Source: Novosphingobium sp. (GTDB taxonomy: Bacteria; Pseudomonadota; Alphaproteobacteria; Sphingomonadales; Sphingomonadaceae). From it: a stretch of 45,098 nucleotides of DNA. Below the pieces are notes generated by a model. It did not search any database. It saw only the letters and a program-made list of their open reading frames with translations, and was not told the DNA's origin. The stretch is taken from NCBI GenBank assembly GCA_004211435.1, contig SECS01000045.1:1-45098 (forward strand), written 5' to 3'. This document shows positions 41,744-45,098 of the stretch, piece after piece (position 1 is the stretch's first letter; each line of letters opens with the position of its first letter). The position numbers and the translations under genes are program-made.

Positions 41744-43849
41744 TCACGCCACCTTGCGGTCGCTCTTGCGATCGACCGTCGGCCCGGACTCGTAATATCC
41801 GTTCACGGCCTCGGCTTCGATCGGTCGGCTGTAGTGATAGCCCTGAACGTGGGTGCAGCCCGCGCTGCGCACGGGATCGACCAGGCCTTCCTCGCTGATG
41901 CCCTCGGCCACAACCTCGGCGCCGATGCGCAGCGCCATGGTCACGGCCGCGTCGAACACCGCCTGTGAGGTCGGGTCCTTGCCCAGGTCGGTGATCAAGC
42001 TGCGGTCGAGCTTGAGGCGGTCGAACTTGAAGGTCTTCATCATGCACAGCGACGAATAGCCCGTGCCGAAATCGTCGAGTGCGATGCGGAAGCCGGCGTT
42101 GCGCAGCAGGTTGAGCGTCATCAGCGCGCGCGTGTTGCGTTCGATAGACAGCGATTCGGTGACTTCCAGGATCACGCGCTGCGGCGTGATCGCGTGCTGG
42201 CGACAGCAATCCATGAGGAAGCCGACGAAGCCGTCCTGCTGCAGTTGCAGCGGCGAGAGGTTGATGCTCATTGACAGGTGCGGCCAGCGCGACAGATCGT
42301 CGAGCGCGCGCTGGACGATCCAGTAGCCAAGCTGGACCATCAGGCCCGAGCGTTCGGCTGCGGGGATAAAGCGCGCGGGGCTGATCTCGCCGAGCAGCGG
42401 ATGCTGCCAGCGAACAAGGGCCTCGACCTCGTCCTCCCCGCCCGCGATCGAATGGATCGGCTGGTAGACCATGCGCAGTTGGCCATCGTCGAGCGCCAGG
42501 GCGAGGTCGCGTTCGAGCGCGCGGCTGAGCTCGCGTTCTTCCTCGAGATCGGCGGTGAAACGCGTGGCGCGATTACGGCCGCCGTTCTTCGAGGCATAGA
42601 GCGCGAGATCGGCCTGGTTGATCAGCGCGTTGACCTCGTCCTCGCTCCCGCCCGTGGTCGTTTCGACGAGGCCGAGCGAGATCGAGATCGCGACGTTGTA
42701 GTCGCCGAGATCGAAGGGCGCGCGCATGGCGCCTACGAGGTCCGTGCCGAGCGTCGCCGCGGCGGCGCCTTTGGGCAGCATGGTGCAGAGCGCGAATTCG
42801 TCGCCGCCGGTGCGCGCGATGATCGCCTCGTTCCCCAGTTGCTCCTTCATGCGTTCGCCGATCAGCTTGACCAGGCGATCACCGACGGCGTGGCCGTAGT
42901 CGTCGTTGACGTGCTTGAAGCGGTCGATATCGGCCAGCATGACCAGGAAGGTGCTGCCGTTGCCCGCTCCCAGCTTGCGCGCGGTCCGTTCGACGAAGGC
43001 GCGGCGGTTGGGCAGCCCGGTCGAGGGATCGGTGAAGGCCAGGTTCTTCACGGCCTGGGCGTTGCGGCGGAAAGTCTCGAGCGAGCCCGACAGCGCGCGC
43101 AGTTCGCGCAAGCGAAAATCGCCGACCTCGAAGTCGAGATCGCCCTCTGCGAGGCGGCGCAGCGCCACGTGCATGCGGCGCAGTGCGGGCAGAATGTTGC
43201 GCAGCAGATCGATCAGAATCAGCAGGGCAAAGGCGATCGTCACGGTGCCGGCGCCGATCACCAGCATCTGCCAGTTGTGGCTCGACCGGCTGAGCTGGTC
43301 GTAGGCGCCGTCGCGGTCGGCGCTGGCCTTGGCTTCGATCGCGGCGGCGAGCGAGGCCATCTGCGCATTGCGCTCGTCGATCGCACCGCGCTCGGCGCGG
43401 CCGGATGCGGGGTTGCCGCGCACCTCGGCGATCGTCGCGACGTGCTGATCGATGTCGTTGAGCACGGCGATGTCCTGCGGCAGGCCATAGAGCTCCATGC
43501 CGCTGGCGCGTAGCGCGTTGATCTGCTCGCCGATACGGATGGCGACGTCGGTCATTTCGCCGTCCGCGCGCGCGGCTTCGCTTGCCGAGGCCGGCGACAG
43601 ATACAGATGCGTCGCCAGCCGGAACTGCGCGACGAGCTTGACCAGCTGTTCGGCATGTTCGGTGTTGGTCGCCGTCGCACGCATCTCCTCGCTTTCCGCG
43701 CGCAGCTTGAACGCGCGGTCCTGCGAGATGACCTGCAGTGCGCACGTGCACGCCACGATCAGCAGCACAGAGCCGAGCAGGCGTTTCTCGAGCGACCCGA
43801 ATATTGCCCCGAAGCCAGCCTTCAGGCTGAACCCATGTACCCGCACCAT
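41744..43849 (-). CDS. Membrane GGDEF-EAL protein (diguanylate cyclase/phosphodiesterase)
   Basis: A 701-residue two-span sensor. Transmembrane segments lie at about residues 24-42 and 194-216, enclosing a helical periplasmic sensor domain. A HAMP-like linker follows. The GGDEF domain has RTGGDEFALC near residue 348, and no RxxD I-site is visible five residues upstream. The EAL domain has EALVRW near 475, SINLSPLQL, LEVTES, LDDFGTGYSS near 590, KLDRSLI and AEGISEEG. All EAL catalytic residues look intact, so a phosphodiesterase is likely, with the GGDEF part active or GTP-sensing. Its targets may include the window's two PilZ proteins. Confidence 0.93.
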   Translation of the reverse strand: MVRVHGFSLKAGFGAIFGSLEKRLLGSVLLIVACTCALQVISQDRAFKLRAESEEMRATATNTEHAEQLVKLVAQFRLATHLYLSPASASEAARADGEMTDVAIRIGEQINALRASGMELYGLPQDIAVLNDIDQHVATIAEVRGNPASGRAERGAIDERNAQMASLAAAIEAKASADRDGAYDQLSRSSHNWQMLVIGAGTVTIAFALLILIDLLRNILPALRRMHVALRRLAEGDLDFEVGDFRLRELRALSGSLETFRRNAQAVKNLAFTDPSTGLPNRRAFVERTARKLGAGNGSTFLVMLADIDRFKHVNDDYGHAVGDRLVKLIGERMKEQLGNEAIIARTGGDEFALCTMLPKGAAAATLGTDLVGAMRAPFDLGDYNVAISISLGLVETTTGGSEDEVNALINQADLALYASKNGGRNRATRFTADLEEERELSRALERDLALALDDGQLRMVYQPIHSIAGGEDEVEALVRWQHPLLGEISPARFIPAAERSGLMVQLGYWIVQRALDDLSRWPHLSMSINLSPLQLQQDGFVGFLMDCCRQHAITPQRVILEVTESLSIERNTRALMTLNLLRNAGFRIALDDFGTGYSSLCMMKTFKFDRLKLDRSLITDLGKDPTSQAVFDAAVTMALRIGAEVVAEGISEEGLVDPVRSAGCTHVQGYHYSRPIEAEAVNGYYESGPTVDRKSDRKVA

Positions 43850-44037
43850 ATCGACCTCATCGACTTATGAACGGCCGCTCCCCGGCAGCCTGACTCGTGA
43901 CCCGTTGCGGCGCTGGCTAGTCCGGAAAGGTTGAGAAAGTGTCCCCGCGTCATCAAGCAAATCCTTAGATTTCTGCCATTTTTGTGTCATATAGGCGGTG
44001 CTTGAGCGTGGTCCTTGGCCATGCTAGTTGGCGGGTG
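43850..44037 (+). promoter_or_regulatory. Upstream region of the thrS leader
   Basis: A 188-base gap between the GGDEF-EAL gene (opposite strand) and the thrS leader peptide. Part of it is A/T-rich (about 43955-43995) and probably carries the thrS promoter. I cannot fix the -35 and -10 elements with confidence. Confidence 0.4.
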
Positions 44038-44115
44038 ATGGCGCGTGTGATCCTTCTGGCACCGAGCACTACCACCACCCCGGGCGACCGGGGGCGGTTC
44101 GTCGCTCGCGCCTAG
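44038..44115 (+). CDS. Putative thrS leader peptide with four consecutive Thr codons
   Basis: A 25-residue ORF (MARVILLAPSTTTT, then PGDRGRFVARA). The codons ACT ACC ACC ACC occupy 44068-44079, followed by a stop at 44113-44115. It lies 147 bases before thrS. Runs of the cognate amino acid's codons are the hallmark of leader peptides for ribosome-mediated attenuation, as in trp, his, leu and thr operons. A GCGA-capped hairpin (44078-44093) begins in the last Thr codon, so a stalled ribosome would melt it. The ribosome site is weak (GGCGGG before the ATG); GTG at 44047 is another possible start. No homologue is known to me. Confidence 0.6.
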   Translation: MARVILLAPSTTTTPGDRGRFVARA

Positions 44116-44210
44116 TGCGCTAGCCGCGCCGCCGTCCGGGTTCGGACAGGCGGTGTCTCCTATCCGAACCTGATCGAATAGACGCCGCCCCTTCCGGTGC
44201 GCCGGTCTTT
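44078..44210 (+). promoter_or_regulatory. Putative attenuator of thrS with mutually exclusive hairpins
   Basis: After the Thr codons come hairpins CCCCGG/CCGGGG (44078-44093, GCGA loop) and CTAG/CTAG with flanking CGCG (44107-44128). Then two alternatives: A, GGTTCGGA at 44139-44146 with TCCGAACC at 44163-44170; B, GGCGGTGTC at 44149-44157 with GACGCCGCC at 44181-44189 (nine pairs, one G-T wobble). A and B interleave, so they cannot both form as simple stems. GTCCG/CGGAC (44134-44147) competes with A but is compatible with B. The last element, CCGG/CCGG at 44194-44205, is followed by TCTTT, a weak terminator-like end. This arrangement fits attenuation; switching is inferred. Confidence 0.55.
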
Positions 44211-44262
44211 CTGCCAAAGCGCGCCCTGAATTTACCGAGCAGAATTCTTACCGAGAGTCAGC

Positions 44263-45098
44263 ATGACCGAGCTTCTGAAAATCAGCCTGCCCGATGGTTC
44301 CGTGCGCGAGATGCCCGCGGGCTCGACTCCCGCCGACGTCGCGGCCGCGATCGGCCCAGGCCTCGCCAAGGCGGCGCTGGCGGCAAAGATCGACGGCGAA
44401 CTCGTCGACCTGTCGCGTCCCTTCACGCAGGATTCGGCGCTGGCGCTGGTGACCGCCAAGGACGAGGCCGACGCACTCGACCTTGCCCGGCACGACTATG
44501 CCCACGTCCTGGCCGAAGCGGTGCAGAACCTGTTCCCCGGCACGCAGATCACCTTCGGTCCCTCGACCGACGACGGCTTCTATTACGACTTCGCGCCGAA
44601 GGATCGTCCGTTCACCGACGAGGACCTGCCCGCGATCGAGGCCGAGATGCGCAAGATCATCGCCGCGAACAAGCCGCTCGTGCGCGAAGTGATCGCGCGC
44701 GACACCTTGATCGCGCAGTGGCAGGCCGCGGGTGAGAGCTTCAAGGCCGAGTGGGCCGCCGAACTGCCGCAGGGCGAGGAGCTGACGGTCTATCACAGCG
44801 GCTCGGACTGGTACGACATGTGCCGCGGTCCGCATCTGCCCAGCACCGGCAAGCTCGATCCCGCTGCGTTCAAGCTGACGCGCGTCTCGGGCGCCTATTG
44901 GCGCGGCGACCAGAAGAACGCCATGCTGAGCCGCATCTACGGCACCGGTTGGCTCAACAAGAAGCAGCTCGAGGCGCATCTGCTCCGGCTGGAGGAAGCG
45001 GCCAAGCGCGATCACCGCAAGCTCGGTCAGGAGATGGACCTGTTCCACCTTCAGGCCGAAGCCCACGGCTCGGTGTTCTGGCATCCCAAGGGCTACGT
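44263..45098 (+). CDS. thrS: Threonyl-tRNA synthetase, 3' part beyond the window
   Basis: The first 278 residues of a class II aminoacyl-tRNA synthetase that attaches threonine to tRNA-Thr. Residues 1-62 are the TGS domain (ISLPDGSVREMPAGSTPADVA). Next is the editing domain with HDYAH near residue 77, where the two His are metal or catalytic ligands, and YDMCRGPH, where Cys is conserved. SGAYWRGDQKNAMLSRIYGTGW and the start of the catalytic core (MDLFHLQAEAHGSVFWHPKG) follow. The ATG at 44263 has GAGAG nearby. The leader peptide and attenuator lie upstream. Confidence 0.96.
   Translation, partial: MTELLKISLPDGSVREMPAGSTPADVAAAIGPGLAKAALAAKIDGELVDLSRPFTQDSALALVTAKDEADALDLARHDYAHVLAEAVQNLFPGTQITFGPSTDDGFYYDFAPKDRPFTDEDLPAIEAEMRKIIAANKPLVREVIARDTLIAQWQAAGESFKAEWAAELPQGEELTVYHSGSDWYDMCRGPHLPSTGKLDPAAFKLTRVSGAYWRGDQKNAMLSRIYGTGWLNKKQLEAHLLRLEEAAKRDHRKLGQEMDLFHLQAEAHGSVFWHPKGY

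Noticed and set aside
44021..44038. Five-codon ORF MLVGG overlapping the thrS leader peptide start
   Set aside because: It has no ribosome site and no relevant codon content. Its TGATG overlap could be chance, so I did not annotate it.
43850..44262. T-box riboswitch before thrS
   Set aside because: T-boxes are a Gram-positive feature. The T-box consensus segment and a Thr specifier stem are not seen, and the leader peptide accounts for the region better.
1..45098. CRISPR array, prophage or insertion sequence
   Set aside because: No regularly spaced repeats, no phage structural or integrase genes and no transposase frame were seen in the window.

Overview
The window is GC-rich alphaproteobacterial chromosome, most likely from a sphingomonad (Sphingomonas/Novosphingobium type). 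This rests on the rpe - heparinase II/III - purH order, a large NAD-dependent glutamate dehydrogenase, a sphingomonad-style TonB-dependent receptor, DUF2141 and PilZ proteins, and the local hairpin repeat families. I see no phage, insertion sequence or CRISPR array. Most lines of reasoning come from family motifs read by eye; no database search was possible.

Layout. (1) 1-2152, minus strand: an uncharacterised protein cut by the window edge, an NTF2/SnoaL-like protein and an M20 amidohydrolase. (2) 2216-8014: an inositol-nucleotide cluster with two CDP-alcohol phosphotransferases reading away from each other, two nucleotidyltransferases, a HAD phosphatase and myo-inositol-phosphate synthase. 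Together these could make inositol phosphate, activate it as CDP-inositol and transfer phosphoinositol to another alcohol, as in di-myo-inositol phosphate synthesis of thermophiles or in an inositol-lipid route. (3) 8020-13641: a hairpin repeat, a DUF2141 protein, rpe, heparinase II/III, purH and a tiny membrane protein. (4) 13652-18385: an exported MsrA, a Zur-like regulator, an ATP-grasp ligase, and an opposing operon of a cupin/JmjC-like protein, a polysaccharide deacetylase and a low-molecular-weight phosphatase. (5) 18552-24701: PilZ protein, thioesterase, VOC protein, dxs, rnk, a POT peptide transporter broken by an internal deletion, and ihfB. (6) 24763-34219: tRNA-Leu(UAA), a TonB-dependent receptor with a clear terminator, a tandem PilZ protein, exported MsrB, an ABC exporter pair, queG, an LprI-like secreted protein and a ferredoxin-reductase-type flavoprotein. 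(7) 34344-43849, minus strand: the 1573-residue glutamate dehydrogenase, a luciferase-like oxidoreductase, a TPR protein, an alpha/beta hydrolase and a GGDEF-EAL protein. (8) 43850-45098: a leader region and the start of thrS.

The two most interesting points are the thrS leader, where a 25-codon ORF carries four consecutive threonine codons followed by mutually exclusive hairpins (apparent ribosome-mediated attenuation of threonyl-tRNA synthetase), and the CDP-inositol cluster in what looks like a mesophile. A broken POT transporter and a regulatory-looking hairpin between the inositol genes also deserve a check.
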